Source: Sandaracinobacteroides sp031425455 (lineage in GTDB: Bacteria; Pseudomonadota; Alphaproteobacteria; Sphingomonadales; Sphingomonadaceae). Taken from it: a stretch of DNA of 64,000 bases. The notes below the pieces were generated by a model. It was not told the DNA's origin. It ran no database searches and worked only from the letters and a program-made list of their open reading frames with translations. Location: the NCBI GenBank assembly GCA_031425455.1, contig JANPJJ010000152.1, positions 10,193-74,192 of the forward strand, read 5' to 3'. Each line of letters begins with the position of its first letter. Within the stretch, counting starts at the first letter, position 1. The translations under genes and the position numbers were made by a program. Shown here piece after piece: positions 8,002-16,876 of this stretch.

Positions 8002-9137
8002 AGGTTCTAACCCATGGCTGCCGCTCGAACCTCGCCGAGCGCGATGCGCTGGCCGCGCTGGCGCCCGCCGGCACCACGGTCCTGAACAGCTGCGCCGTGA
8101 CGGCGGGGGCGGTCCGCGATGCCCGCGCGGCGGCAAAGGCGGCGGCCCGCTTGGGCCCGGTCGTGGTAACGGGCTGCGCCGCCACGATCTCGCCCGAGCG
8201 TTTTGCCGACCTCGGCGTGCAACTGCTGCCCAACGCCTCCAAGCTGGACCCGGCCTGGTGGGGGCAGGCCTCCGCCCCGCCGCCGGTCACCCGCCAGAGC
8301 CGGGGCTTCGTCACCGTTCAAGACGGCTGCGACCATGATTGCACCTTCTGCGTCACCCGGCTGGCGCGGGGTCCTGCACGGTCGGTACCGGTGGCTGACG
8401 TCGTGTCGCGGGTTCGCGCCCTGGCCGATGCCGGGGTGAACGAAGTGGTGCTCACCGGAATCGATACCACCAGCTATGGGGCGGACCTTCCCGGCCGCCC
8501 GGCGCTGGGCCAGCTGGTCCAGGCCATCCTGCGCGATGTGCCGGGCCTGCCGCGGCTGCGCCTGTCTTCAATGGACGCGGCCGAAGCCGATCCGGCGCTG
8601 GTGGAAGCATTCTCCGACCTCCGGCTGATGCCGCATGCCCATCTCAGCCTGCAGTCCGGCGACGATCTGATCCTGAAACGGATGAAGCGGCGCCACAGCC
8701 GGGCCGATGCGGTCCGGCTGGTGGCCCGGCTGAAGGCGGCGCGCGCCGATATCGCCATAGGCGCCGACCTGATCGCCGGTTTCCCGACCGAAGGCGAACC
8801 CGCGCATCGAAACTCGCTGGCGCTGCTGGCGGATTGCGACATCGCCCACGTCCATGTCTTTCCCTATTCGCCGCGCCCGGGCACCGCGGCGGCGCGGATG
8901 CCGCAGGTTCATGCCGAAGCCGGCAGGATGCGCGCGGCAGAGCTGCGCAGCCTGGGCGCAGACAGAACGAAGAGGATCATGCAGAGCATGTTGTCGATGA
9001 ATGTCGATACGGTAAGCGAAGGCGATCAGGGCATCACGCCGCACGGCTTCAAGCTGCGCTACCGCGATCCGCATCCTCGCGGCGCGCGCGTTGCCGCCGA
9101 TCTGCGCGCCGTCGTCGAGGGGCGGTTTGCCGAATGA
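7998..9137 (+). CDS. mtaB: tRNA (N6-threonylcarbamoyladenosine37-C2)-methylthiotransferase MtaB
   Basis: A radical-SAM enzyme that converts t6A37 to ms2t6A in tRNAs reading ANN codons. It has 379 residues. The N-terminal domain carries three cysteines (GCRSNLAE, NSCAV, TGCAA) for the auxiliary cluster. The radical-SAM motif CDHDCTFC follows, then a short TRAM-like C-terminal part. The start is TTG 7998, overlapping the dapF stop by four bases, which implies translational coupling. The closest alternative, MiaB, usually has a longer N-terminus and a different second domain. Confidence 0.85.
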   Translation: MKVLTHGCRSNLAERDALAALAPAGTTVLNSCAVTAGAVRDARAAAKAAARLGPVVVTGCAATISPERFADLGVQLLPNASKLDPAWWGQASAPPPVTRQSRGFVTVQDGCDHDCTFCVTRLARGPARSVPVADVVSRVRALADAGVNEVVLTGIDTTSYGADLPGRPALGQLVQAILRDVPGLPRLRLSSMDAAEADPALVEAFSDLRLMPHAHLSLQSGDDLILKRMKRRHSRADAVRLVARLKAARADIAIGADLIAGFPTEGEPAHRNSLALLADCDIAHVHVFPYSPRPGTAAARMPQVHAEAGRMRAAELRSLGADRTKRIMQSMLSMNVDTVSEGDQGITPHGFKLRYRDPHPRGARVAADLRAVVEGRFAE

Positions 9138-10084
9138 ACGACGCTCTGCCGGACATCACCGAAAAGACCAGCTGGCTGGCGCGGATGCGCTCCGGCCTGT
9201 CGCGCTCGTCAGAGAAGCTCGCCCAGAACCTCACCTTCCTGGTCGGCGGCGGCCGGATCGAGGCCGAGGACCTCGACAATATCGAGGAAGCGCTGATCGC
9301 AGCCGACCTCGGCCCGGTGGTGGCCGCGCGGATCACGGCGAGGCTGGCCGAAGCCCGGCTCGCCGGCGATATCGACATGGCACGTGTTCGCCAGGTCGCC
9401 GCCGACGAGATCGAGGGGATCCTCGCGCCGCTGGCAAGGCCGCTGCTGATCACGGCCTTTCCCCGACCACACACGATCCTGGTGGTGGGCGTGAACGGAA
9501 CCGGGAAGACCACCACCATCGCCAAGCTCGCGCATCTGTACCAGGAAGACGATTATGCCGTGCTGATGGCCGCGGGAGACACGTTCCGTGCCGCCGCCGT
9601 CGAGCAGCTGAAGGTCTGGGGCTCGCGCCTGGGCGTGCCCGTGATCTCGGGCCGGCAGGATGCCGACGCCGCGGGCCTCGCCTTCACCGCGATGGAGCAG
9701 GCCCGCGCGTCGGGCCGCGACGTGCTGCTTGTGGACACGGCGGGCCGGCTGCAGAACAAGGCCGGGTTGATGGACGAGCTCGCCAAGGTGCGACGCGTGC
9801 TGGGGAAGCAGGCGCCCGGCGCGCCGCACGACACGATCCTGGTGCTGGATGCGACCACCGGCCAGAATGCGCTGAGCCAGATCGAAATTTTCAAGGAGGT
9901 GTCCGGGGTGACCGGTCTTGTGATGACGAAACTCGACGGCACCGCGCGAGGCGGCGTGCTGGTCGCAGCCGCCGAGAAGTTCGGCCTGCCGATCCATGCC
10001 ATCGGAGTCGGCGAGAAGCTGGGCGATCTGCGGCCGTTCGATGCCAAGGCCTTTGCCTCGGCGCTGACGGGCGCCGACCGGTGA
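9134..10084 (+). CDS. ftsY: Signal recognition particle receptor FtsY
   Basis: The SRP receptor GTPase that delivers ribosome-nascent chains to the Sec/YidC membrane machinery. It has 316 residues with no long acidic A domain, as is common in alphaproteobacteria. The N domain is at about residues 1-110. The NG GTPase has GVNGTGKTTTIAKLA (P-loop), DTAGRLQN and TKLDGTARGG. ATG 9134 overlaps the mtaB stop (ATGA). Its own stop overlaps the GTG of the next gene. Confidence 0.95.
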   Translation: MNDALPDITEKTSWLARMRSGLSRSSEKLAQNLTFLVGGGRIEAEDLDNIEEALIAADLGPVVAARITARLAEARLAGDIDMARVRQVAADEIEGILAPLARPLLITAFPRPHTILVVGVNGTGKTTTIAKLAHLYQEDDYAVLMAAGDTFRAAAVEQLKVWGSRLGVPVISGRQDADAAGLAFTAMEQARASGRDVLLVDTAGRLQNKAGLMDELAKVRRVLGKQAPGAPHDTILVLDATTGQNALSQIEIFKEVSGVTGLVMTKLDGTARGGVLVAAAEKFGLPIHAIGVGEKLGDLRPFDAKAFASALTGADR

Positions 10085-10665
10085 GCGAAGCCGAAACACC
10101 TGCCAGGAAGGAGCTTGCCGGCTGGAAGAAGCTCGCCGTAGATCTCGGCCCGCTTGTCATCTTCTTCGTCGCTTACAACCGCTTCGACATGTTCGTCGCC
10201 ACCGGCGCCTTCATGGCCGCGACCGCCGTCGCGATGGCGGTATCCTGGGCACTCACCCGCCACATTCCGCCGATCACCTGGTTCTCGGCCGTGCTCGTCG
10301 GCGTGTTCGGCGGGCTCACCCTGTGGCTCCAGGACGAGACTTTCATCAAGATGAAGCCCACCATCGTCTACCTGATCTTCGCCGGCGTGCTGTTCTTCGG
10401 GATCGCGACCGGGCGCAACTATCTCAGGAACCTGCTCGGCAGTGCTTTCACCGGCCTGTCCGAACGCGGCTGGCACCTTCTGGCCTGGCGCTGGGCGCTG
10501 TTCTTCGTCGTGTTGGCGGTCCTCAACGAAATCTTCTGGCGCCTGTTCTCGACCGACATATGGGTGCATTTCAAGGTCTGGGGCGACACGCTGCTCACCT
10601 TTGCGTTTGCCGTCGCCCAGATGCCGATGCTGCTGAAAAACGGGCTCGACCTGAAGGACAAATAG
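10081..10665 (+). CDS. yciB: Inner membrane septation/cell envelope protein YciB (IspZ family)
   Basis: A 194-residue inner-membrane protein with about five hydrophobic segments and the family signatures KMKPTIVYLIFAGVLFFG, LNEIFWR and WVHFKVWGDTLLTFAF. YciB has been tied to cell envelope synthesis and septation in gamma-proteobacteria; its exact activity is unknown. The start is GTG 10081 overlapping the ftsY stop, so it is the last member of the coupled operon dapF-mtaB-ftsY-yciB. Confidence 0.9.
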   Translation: MSEAETPARKELAGWKKLAVDLGPLVIFFVAYNRFDMFVATGAFMAATAVAMAVSWALTRHIPPITWFSAVLVGVFGGLTLWLQDETFIKMKPTIVYLIFAGVLFFGIATGRNYLRNLLGSAFTGLSERGWHLLAWRWALFFVVLAVLNEIFWRLFSTDIWVHFKVWGDTLLTFAFAVAQMPMLLKNGLDLKDK

Positions 10666-10906
10666 CCCGGCAGCTCATCTGGCCTCGTAGCTCCTGTCCA
10701 GCTGGTTTGAGCCGGTCGTAGCGACATTGACCCAAGGCCGCGCCGTAGGAGGCGGCGTAGGGCGCAGATCCCACCGCGAGCCCACCCGTGAAGAACATTA
10801 TCGGCGCCCCGGCATCCCGCAGCGCCTGGATCGCGGTGCCGTCGAAGTCGGCAAGATCGTAATGTTGTGCCGCCCACTCGTCAACGCGGCCGAGATTGCT
10901 TCGCAA
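10666..10906 (-). other. Short orphan frame, possible gene remnant
   Basis: After the DUF3089 gene stops, a minus-strand frame opens at ATG 10906 (MRSNLGRVDEWAAQHYDL) and runs on across the gap into the yciB 3' end. The first 60 or so residues look protein-like (DFDGTAIQALRDAGAPIMFF, weakly recalling the YDxxxxD...G strand pattern of glycoside-hydrolase-like barrels), while the remainder is antisense to yciB. I cannot assign it. It may be a decayed fragment or chance. Confidence 0.2.
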
Positions 10907-11987
10907 GCCAGGCTTCCCCTTGCCGCCGCGCCAGCCCGATCAGATTGCCCAATGCGATATTCATGTCCACCATGTGCAGCCCCCAGCCGGGCATCGCCGT
11001 GTCGAGCCGCTCGAATGCGGCTTGCAACCTCGGCGCGTCGCTGGAGGCCGCCAGGTAACTTGTGCCGTCTGCCCCCCGAGTGCACGCCCCGCGCACCATC
11101 CCCGACAGGCGGAACGATGCAGTCTCCACCGGAACCGGCGCCAGGCTGCCGATCGCCGGCGTCAGGCCCGGGCGCGGCCTTGCCGGGAAGATTGGCGCCA
11201 GATAGGGCGTGTCCAGGATTGCAGCGGGATCGGTGCAAGCCACCATCAGCCCCGGCCCCGGACGGCCGGCGAAGCGGTTGCCGGCCACCGGCGGCCGGCT
11301 CCCCGCATAGGTGACATAGGCGACGGTGCAGCCGGTGTCGTTGGCGCGCGTGCAGAGCGGCAGCCCCGGGGGCGCCACGGCCGTCGACCCCGGCTCGGCG
11401 ACGGGCACCGGATAGCCGATCACATGGGCGGCAACCACCCGCGCTGCCACCGGCTTGTCCGCGATCTCCTCGGAAACCAGCCGCGCCAGGTGCCGCGCGC
11501 CCTGGCTGTGCCCGATCAGCACCACGCCGCGGCCGGCATTGTCGGCGGCTAGATACCGCTCCCAAGCGGCCTTCACATCGGTATAGGCCAGCTCGCGGTC
11601 GCCCTTCACCGTTCCCGGAATCGTCGCCAATGTGGTCTGGCGATACAGTGGCGCGAAGCGGCGGCAGATCTCGCCGAAGCGAGCGAACTGCTGCTGCACC
11701 ACATAGCGCTCCTCGTCGGTCGCCATGCCGTCGCTGTTTCCGGTCGGCTGGCGCGAAACCGTGGGGTAGACATAGAAGCAGTCGAACCGGGCCGGCATCG
11801 CAGGTGGTGGCGGCACCACCAGCGCGCCGCCGGCCGAAATGTCGGTCAGCGACAGGTCGGTGTCGCAGGGGCCGGTCGCGTCGGGACGGCACAACCAGCT
11901 TTCCGGCCTGGAATAGTCCATCGGTCCGGCAGTCGCGGCCTGTGCCATCGCCAGCGCGGTCCCCGCCATCATCAGCTTCCAGCGCAT
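10881..11987 (-). CDS. DUF3089 alpha/beta-hydrolase, secreted
   Basis: A 368-residue exported protein. It has a signal peptide (MRWKLMMAGTALAMAQAATAG), then FDCFYVYPTVS and the nucleophile elbow VLIGHSQGARHL, the signature of the DUF3089 branch of alpha/beta hydrolases. Substrates of this family are not established; a periplasmic esterase or lipase role is a fair guess. The ATG at 11987-11985 has GGAG at the right distance. It is divergent from the metallophosphoesterase gene at 12102. Confidence 0.8.
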   Translation of the reverse strand: MRWKLMMAGTALAMAQAATAGPMDYSRPESWLCRPDATGPCDTDLSLTDISAGGALVVPPPPAMPARFDCFYVYPTVSRQPTGNSDGMATDEERYVVQQQFARFGEICRRFAPLYRQTTLATIPGTVKGDRELAYTDVKAAWERYLAADNAGRGVVLIGHSQGARHLARLVSEEIADKPVAARVVAAHVIGYPVPVAEPGSTAVAPPGLPLCTRANDTGCTVAYVTYAGSRPPVAGNRFAGRPGPGLMVACTDPAAILDTPYLAPIFPARPRPGLTPAIGSLAPVPVETASFRLSGMVRGACTRGADGTSYLAASSDAPRLQAAFERLDTAMPGWGLHMVDMNIALGNLIGLARRQGEAWLAKQSRPR

Positions 11988-12101
11988 CGCTTCTCTCCTG
12001 CCCCAAGTTTCGGCTTCCACAATGCGGCGGTTGCAGCCAAGGGCAATCCCCGAAATGAAGGAGCGACGGGTGGAACGAGGCGAAGCGAAAGCCGACAGGC
12101 G

Positions 12102-12947
12102 ATGAGGCTGCTGCTGCGCGTAGCGGGGCTGGTCGGCGTCCTCGCGATCCTGTTCCTCGGCGTCGGCCTGTGGAACGCGACCCGCCCGCCGGTCATTGTT
12201 CGCGCCTCGTTGCCGCTCGACGGCCTGCCGCCCGGCACCCGCCTGAAGGTGCTGCTCATCAGCGACACCCATTTTAGCCACCCGGATATGGGAACCGGCC
12301 GGCTTCTCTCCATTGCAGCCGCTGCCAACGCTCAACAGCCCGACCTAATCCTGCTCGCTGGCGACTATATCGGCGGCAAGCTTATCGATTGGCCCAAGGT
12401 GCGCCTCGAGCAGGCGCTGCCGCCGCTGGCAGCCCTCAAGGCTCCGCTGGGCGTCTATGCGGTGATGGGCAACCACGACGAGCCGCGCTGGACGCCGCGA
12501 ATCATGGCGCTGCAGGTCCGCCCGAAGCTGCTGGTCAACAGCCATGTCGATCTCGGCCCGGTCGTGCTCGCCGGGCTCGACTCAATGAGGCATGCATCGG
12601 ACTACGAGCAGGCAATCGCCGGTGCGCCGGTTGGAAAACCCCTTCTTCTGCTCCTGCACGAGCCTGAACTGCTGGCCCGTTTGGCCTTGCCGCCAAACCC
12701 GGCCGTACTCGCGCTTGCAGGTCACACCCACGGTGGCCAGATCGTGCTTCCGCTGATCGGCCGCCCAGGGGCTCTGTTGCTGGGCCGCGACCAGTGTTGG
12801 CGCGGACTCTGCAGCATCAACCAATGGCCGGTGTATGTAACCTCCGGCCTCGGGACGACCTTCGTGCCGCTCCGCTACGGCGTCCCACCGGAGATCGTCG
12901 TCTTGACGCTCTACTCCACCGGCAGGAAATCCGGCACGCTGAGATAG
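12102..12947 (+). CDS. Membrane-anchored metallophosphoesterase (YkuE/LpxG-like)
   Basis: A 281-residue calcineurin-type phosphoesterase with an N-terminal membrane helix (residues 3-24). All metal-binding blocks are present: SDTHFSHPD, LLAGDYIGG, MGNHDEP and GHTHGGQ. Relatives hydrolyse UDP-2,3-diacylglucosamine (LpxG/LpxI-type role) or phospholipid head groups, so an envelope lipid substrate is likely but unproven. The 3' end overlaps the convergent cysK by 37 bp. Confidence 0.85.
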   Translation: MRLLLRVAGLVGVLAILFLGVGLWNATRPPVIVRASLPLDGLPPGTRLKVLLISDTHFSHPDMGTGRLLSIAAAANAQQPDLILLAGDYIGGKLIDWPKVRLEQALPPLAALKAPLGVYAVMGNHDEPRWTPRIMALQVRPKLLVNSHVDLGPVVLAGLDSMRHASDYEQAIAGAPVGKPLLLLLHEPELLARLALPPNPAVLALAGHTHGGQIVLPLIGRPGALLLGRDQCWRGLCSINQWPVYVTSGLGTTFVPLRYGVPPEIVVLTLYSTGRKSGTLR

Positions 12948-13831
12948 CGCTCGCCGGTATCATAGTTGAACCCAAGCACCTTCGCGCCCGCGCCCAGCTC
13001 GGGCAGCTTCTGCGCAATCGCCGCCAGCGTCGCGCCGGACGAAATGCCGACCAGCATGCCTTCCTCGCTCGCCGCGCGCCTTGCCCAGGTCTTGGCATCC
13101 TCCGGCGCCACCTGGATCACACCGTCCAGCAGCTGGGTGTGCAGGTTGGCCGGGATGAACCCCGCGCCGATCCCCTGGATCGGGTGCGGCGCGGGCTGGC
13201 CGCCCGAAATCACCGGCGACAAGGTCGGCTCGACCGCAAACACTCTCAGGCCCGGCCATTCGGCCTTCAGCACCTGCGCCACCCCGGTGATGTGGCCGCC
13301 GGTGCCCACGCCGGTCACGATGGCGTTCAGCGGCGCCTCGGCGAAATCCGCCAGGATTTCCTGCGCGGTGGTGCGCACATGCACGTCGATATTGGCGGGA
13401 TTGTCGAACTGCTGCGGCATCCACGCACCCGGGGTCGCGTCCACCAGCTCCTGCGCCCGGGCAATCGCCCCCTTCATGCCCATTTCGCGCGGCGTGAGGT
13501 CGAAACTCGCACCATAGGCCAGCATCAGCCGGCGCCGCTCCAGGCTCATGCTCTCGGGCATTACCAGCACGATGCGGTAGCCCTTCACCGCCGCCACCAT
13601 CGCCAGCCCGATCCCGGTGTTGCCGCTGGTCGGTTCGATGATGGTGCCCCCCGGCTGCAACGCCCCCGATCGTTCTGCATCCTCTACCATGGCAAGCGCG
13701 ATCCGGTCCTTGATCGACCCGCCCGGGTTCGACCGTTCGGATTTCGACCACACCTCGGCACCCGGGAACAGCCGGCTCAACCTGATATGCGGTGTGTTTC
13801 CGATCGTTTCCAGGATGTTGGCAGCAAGCAT
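12911..13831 (-). CDS. cysK: Cysteine synthase A (O-acetylserine sulfhydrylase)
   Basis: A PLP enzyme making cysteine from O-acetylserine and sulfide. It has 306 residues: IGNTPHIRLSRL at the N-terminus, NPGGSIKDRIA with the PLP lysine (Lys41), EPTSGNTGIGLA as substrate loop, and GVGTGGHITG as phosphate loop. The start ATG 13831 has AAGGAGG just upstream. It lies 11 bp downstream of the MFS gene on the same strand, so the two are probably co-transcribed and the MFS protein might export a thiol or an amino acid. Confidence 0.9.
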   Translation of the reverse strand: MLAANILETIGNTPHIRLSRLFPGAEVWSKSERSNPGGSIKDRIALAMVEDAERSGALQPGGTIIEPTSGNTGIGLAMVAAVKGYRIVLVMPESMSLERRRLMLAYGASFDLTPREMGMKGAIARAQELVDATPGAWMPQQFDNPANIDVHVRTTAQEILADFAEAPLNAIVTGVGTGGHITGVAQVLKAEWPGLRVFAVEPTLSPVISGGQPAPHPIQGIGAGFIPANLHTQLLDGVIQVAPEDAKTWARRAASEEGMLVGISSGATLAAIAQKLPELGAGAKVLGFNYDTGERYLSVPDFLPVE

Positions 13832-13842
13832 CGAAGCCTCCT

Positions 13843-15132
13843 TCAGGCGAGCGGGCGGGGCGGGGCCGGTTCGGGTCTCATCGCCTGCGGCAGGTCTAGC
13901 CGGTCGGCGTCCCGCAGCTCCGGGAACAGCCGCGCCCATAGCACAGTCACCCCCAGCGCAAGCAAGCCGCCGATCACCGTCGCCTCCACCGCGCCAAACA
14001 GCGCCGCCGTCGTTCCGGCGCGGAATTCACCCAGCTCGTTCGACGCACTGACGAACAGCATCGACACCGACGAAACCCGGCCCCGCATCGCGTCGGGCGT
14101 GTGCAGCTGGATCAGCGAAGACCGGACATAGACCGAAACCATGTCGGCCGCGCCCAGCACGACCAGCGCTGCGATCGATACCCAGACGGTGGTGGAAAGC
14201 CCGAACAGGATCGTTGCCAGCGCGAAGATCCCGACATTTACGAACATCTTCACGCCCACCCGCCGCCCGAGCGGATTGCGCGTGAGCCACAGCGCCACCA
14301 GACCGGCGCCGAACGCCGGCGCGGCGCGGAGCAGGCCGAGGCCCCCCGGCCCCACCATCAGGATGTCGCGCGCATAGATCGGCAGCATCGCGGTCGCCCC
14401 GCCCAGGATCACGGCGAACATGTCGAGCGAGATCGCGCCCAGCACGATCTGGTTGCCGCGCACATAGGCCAGGCCCTGCTTCACCGATTCGAGACCGCTG
14501 GCGTCGCTCCGCGGCGGCCGCGGCACCGGCGGAATTCGGAACAGCGCAACCAGCGACGCCGCCAGCAGCACCACCGCGATCGAATACGGCAGCGGCGGGC
14601 TGACATCATAGGCCAGGCCGCCGACGACCGGCCCCAGCACCGCACCCGTCTGCCACCCGATCGAGTTCCAGGCGATCGCCGTCGGGAGCACGTCCGGGGG
14701 CACCAGGTTCGGCGCCAGCGCCGAGAGCGAGGGCGCGGCGAAGGCCCGCGCCACCCCCAGCACGACAGCGACAGCAAACAACGGCCAGAGCAGGGTCGAC
14801 CCCGCAAAAGCGAGGCCCGCCAGCACGGCGGCACAGAGCAGCTCCAGCAGGACCGCTCCCCGCGCAATGTGGCGCCGGTCCAGCCGGTCGGCGATCACGC
14901 CCACCACCAGGCTGAGGCCCAGCACCGGAAGGAACTGCGCCAGGCCGACCAGCCCCAGCAGGAACGCGGCCTCGCGGATCGGCAGGGTCGCCCGCGCCAG
15001 GTCGTACACCTGCCAGCCGATCACGATCACCATCAGCATCTGCGCCAGCGTCGAGCAGAACTTCGCCACGAAAAAGGCCCGGAACCTGGGGAAGGCGAAC
15101 GGCGAGGCGGGAAGGGTGTCGACGGACGTCAC
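13843..15132 (-). CDS. MFS transporter (EntS/DHA3-like)
   Basis: A 429-residue, 12-helix transporter. The sequence VVGVIADRLDRRHIARGA between helices 2 and 3 is the MFS signature. The layout, with a long central loop (PPVPRPPRSDASGLESVKQGLAYVRGN) and a second-half RGRVSSVSMLFVSASNELG, is that of the EntS-like exporter branch. The substrate cannot be read from sequence. It is probably in an operon with cysK. Confidence 0.85.
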   Translation of the reverse strand: MTSVDTLPASPFAFPRFRAFFVAKFCSTLAQMLMVIVIGWQVYDLARATLPIREAAFLLGLVGLAQFLPVLGLSLVVGVIADRLDRRHIARGAVLLELLCAAVLAGLAFAGSTLLWPLFAVAVVLGVARAFAAPSLSALAPNLVPPDVLPTAIAWNSIGWQTGAVLGPVVGGLAYDVSPPLPYSIAVVLLAASLVALFRIPPVPRPPRSDASGLESVKQGLAYVRGNQIVLGAISLDMFAVILGGATAMLPIYARDILMVGPGGLGLLRAAPAFGAGLVALWLTRNPLGRRVGVKMFVNVGIFALATILFGLSTTVWVSIAALVVLGAADMVSVYVRSSLIQLHTPDAMRGRVSSVSMLFVSASNELGEFRAGTTAALFGAVEATVIGGLLALGVTVLWARLFPELRDADRLDLPQAMRPEPAPPRPLA

Positions 15133-15174
15133 GCCGGCGGCCTAGCAGGCCCGTGACGCATCAGGGAAGCCAGG

Positions 15175-15723
15175 TCAGAAACGATCTTCCCGGTCGTGCG
15201 GGAACAGCAGCTGCGGAACCTGGGTCAGCGTCCAGCTGTCCGTCGGCACCGGCCGGTCCAGCACCCACACCATGTCATAGCGGTCGTCCGGCCAGTCCTC
15301 GGGGCATGAAACGCCCCCTGCAATCAGCCGCGCCAGTCGCGCAATCTGGTGATGGTGCCAGGCGATCAGCACCGGCGACGGCGCCAGCAGCGCGGCGGCC
15401 GCAACGGCCGGCTCCTCGCCCTCGGCATGGCTCGCATCGATAGGCAGCCCCAGGGCGTGCGAAAGCGGCTCCACGGTTCGCTGCGACCTCAGGCTCGGGC
15501 TCAGCTCGGTGGCGGCGGCGGCGAAAATGGCGCGCGGCGGCAGGATGCCGGCGTGATGCGGCTCGCCGTTTCGCGGTGCGAAGAAGTGCACCAGGGCCGC
15601 AGCGCGCTGCCAGCCCCTCACCGTGAGCTCGTGCTTGGCGTGGAAGCCATCGATGCACACGCTCCGGTCCGGCCCGCCGTGCACCGGCTTTTCGGCGTGG
15701 CGAATGATCATGATCTTCGGCAT
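15175..15723 (-). CDS. Histidine phosphatase family protein
   Basis: A 182-residue phosphoglycerate-mutase-fold phosphatase. The catalytic RHAEKP motif is at residues 8-13, followed by the LTVRGWQRA block, and WHHHQIARL carries the second-half His. The sequence is short and cytosolic, with no signal peptide. The substrate is unknown; relatives include SixA-like protein phosphatases and small-molecule phosphatases. It is divergent from the phosphatase gene at 15785. Confidence 0.8.
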   Translation of the reverse strand: MPKIMIIRHAEKPVHGGPDRSVCIDGFHAKHELTVRGWQRAAALVHFFAPRNGEPHHAGILPPRAIFAAAATELSPSLRSQRTVEPLSHALGLPIDASHAEGEEPAVAAAALLAPSPVLIAWHHHQIARLARLIAGGVSCPEDWPDDRYDMVWVLDRPVPTDSWTLTQVPQLLFPHDREDRF

Positions 15724-15784
15724 GGCGGCGCGTTGACATGAATAGGGCTCGCGTGTCCAATCCCCAAAAGCGGGGAGGCCGGAC

Positions 15785-16876
15785 ATGATCTGGAGGTGGG
15801 GCAGGCGGTGCGGGACGCTGCTGGCAGCGATGATCGGTATGGCCGGCGCCGGGATCGCGGCCGAAGCCGGCGATGCGGCACGGCCGGCGCCGGGGCGGAT
15901 CGTCGCAATCGGCGATCTGCATGGGGACTGGTCGGCCTGGCGCGACATCGCACGCGACGCCGGGCTGGTGGATGCGAACGGCAGCTGGACCGGCGGCAGC
16001 ACCGTCCTGGTGCAGACCGGCGACGTCCCCGATCGCGGCCCCGATACGCTGAAAATCGTTCAGGACCTGATGCGCCTGCAGCGCGAGGCCCCGCGCAGCG
16101 GCGGCCGGGTGATCGCCATGGTCGGCAACCATGAGGCGATGAACGTCACCGGCGACCTCCGCTATGTCTCCGCCGGCGAATATGCGGCCTTTGTCGACAG
16201 CAATTCGGAACGCCGCCGCGCCAAGGTGTTCGATACCAACCGCGCGACCATCGAGTCGGCCTATCGCAAGGCCAAGCCAGGCATGTCGGGCCGCGACATC
16301 CAGGCGGCCTGGAACGCCCGAACGCCGCTCGGCCTGGTCGAGCATCAGCTCGCCTGGAGACCCAATGGCGAGATCGGCCGCTGGGCGATCGGCAACCCCG
16401 GCGTGGTGCTGCTGGGCGGCACCCTGTTCGTGCACGGCGGCCTCAGCGCGGCCTACATCGGGCGCTCGATCGATGACATGAACCGCCGCATCGCTGCTGC
16501 GCTGAAGGCCCGCGACACCGCCGATAGCTCGATCATCAACGACCAGGCCGGGCCGCTCTGGTATCGCGGGCTCGCGCGCAAGCCGGGCGCCCCGGCCGAG
16601 ACCGCCCCGGAAGACGGCAAGGCGCCGGTGCCGCTGTTGTCGGTGGAGGAGGAATTGGCCAAGGTGCTTGCCGCCTTCGGCGCCGATCGAATGGTGATCG
16701 GCCACACCCCGAATTTGCCCGGCATTGCCATCCTGAACGAAGGCCGGCTGGTGCGGATCGATACCGGTATTTCGGCGGTCTACGGCGGTACCCTCACCTG
16801 GCTGGAGATCGTCGACGGCAGGCTGGTCCCGCATGTCGTCGCCAGGTCGGCGCCGGCGAGTGAAAAGGGGAAGTGA
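15785..16876 (+). CDS. Shewanella-like PPP-type metallophosphatase, exported
   Basis: A 363-residue phosphatase with an N-terminal signal peptide (hydrophobic stretch to about residue 26). The PPP metal motifs are in order: AIGDLHGDW, QTGDVPDRGPDT, MVGNHEAMN, LFVHGGLS and VIGHTPN. The layout fits the Shelphs group found in bacteria, plants and protists. The start ATG 15785 has GGAGG upstream. Its TGA shares a base with the ATG of the next gene, so the two form an operon. Confidence 0.85.
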   Translation: MIWRWGRRCGTLLAAMIGMAGAGIAAEAGDAARPAPGRIVAIGDLHGDWSAWRDIARDAGLVDANGSWTGGSTVLVQTGDVPDRGPDTLKIVQDLMRLQREAPRSGGRVIAMVGNHEAMNVTGDLRYVSAGEYAAFVDSNSERRRAKVFDTNRATIESAYRKAKPGMSGRDIQAAWNARTPLGLVEHQLAWRPNGEIGRWAIGNPGVVLLGGTLFVHGGLSAAYIGRSIDDMNRRIAAALKARDTADSSIINDQAGPLWYRGLARKPGAPAETAPEDGKAPVPLLSVEEELAKVLAAFGADRMVIGHTPNLPGIAILNEGRLVRIDTGISAVYGGTLTWLEIVDGRLVPHVVARSAPASEKGK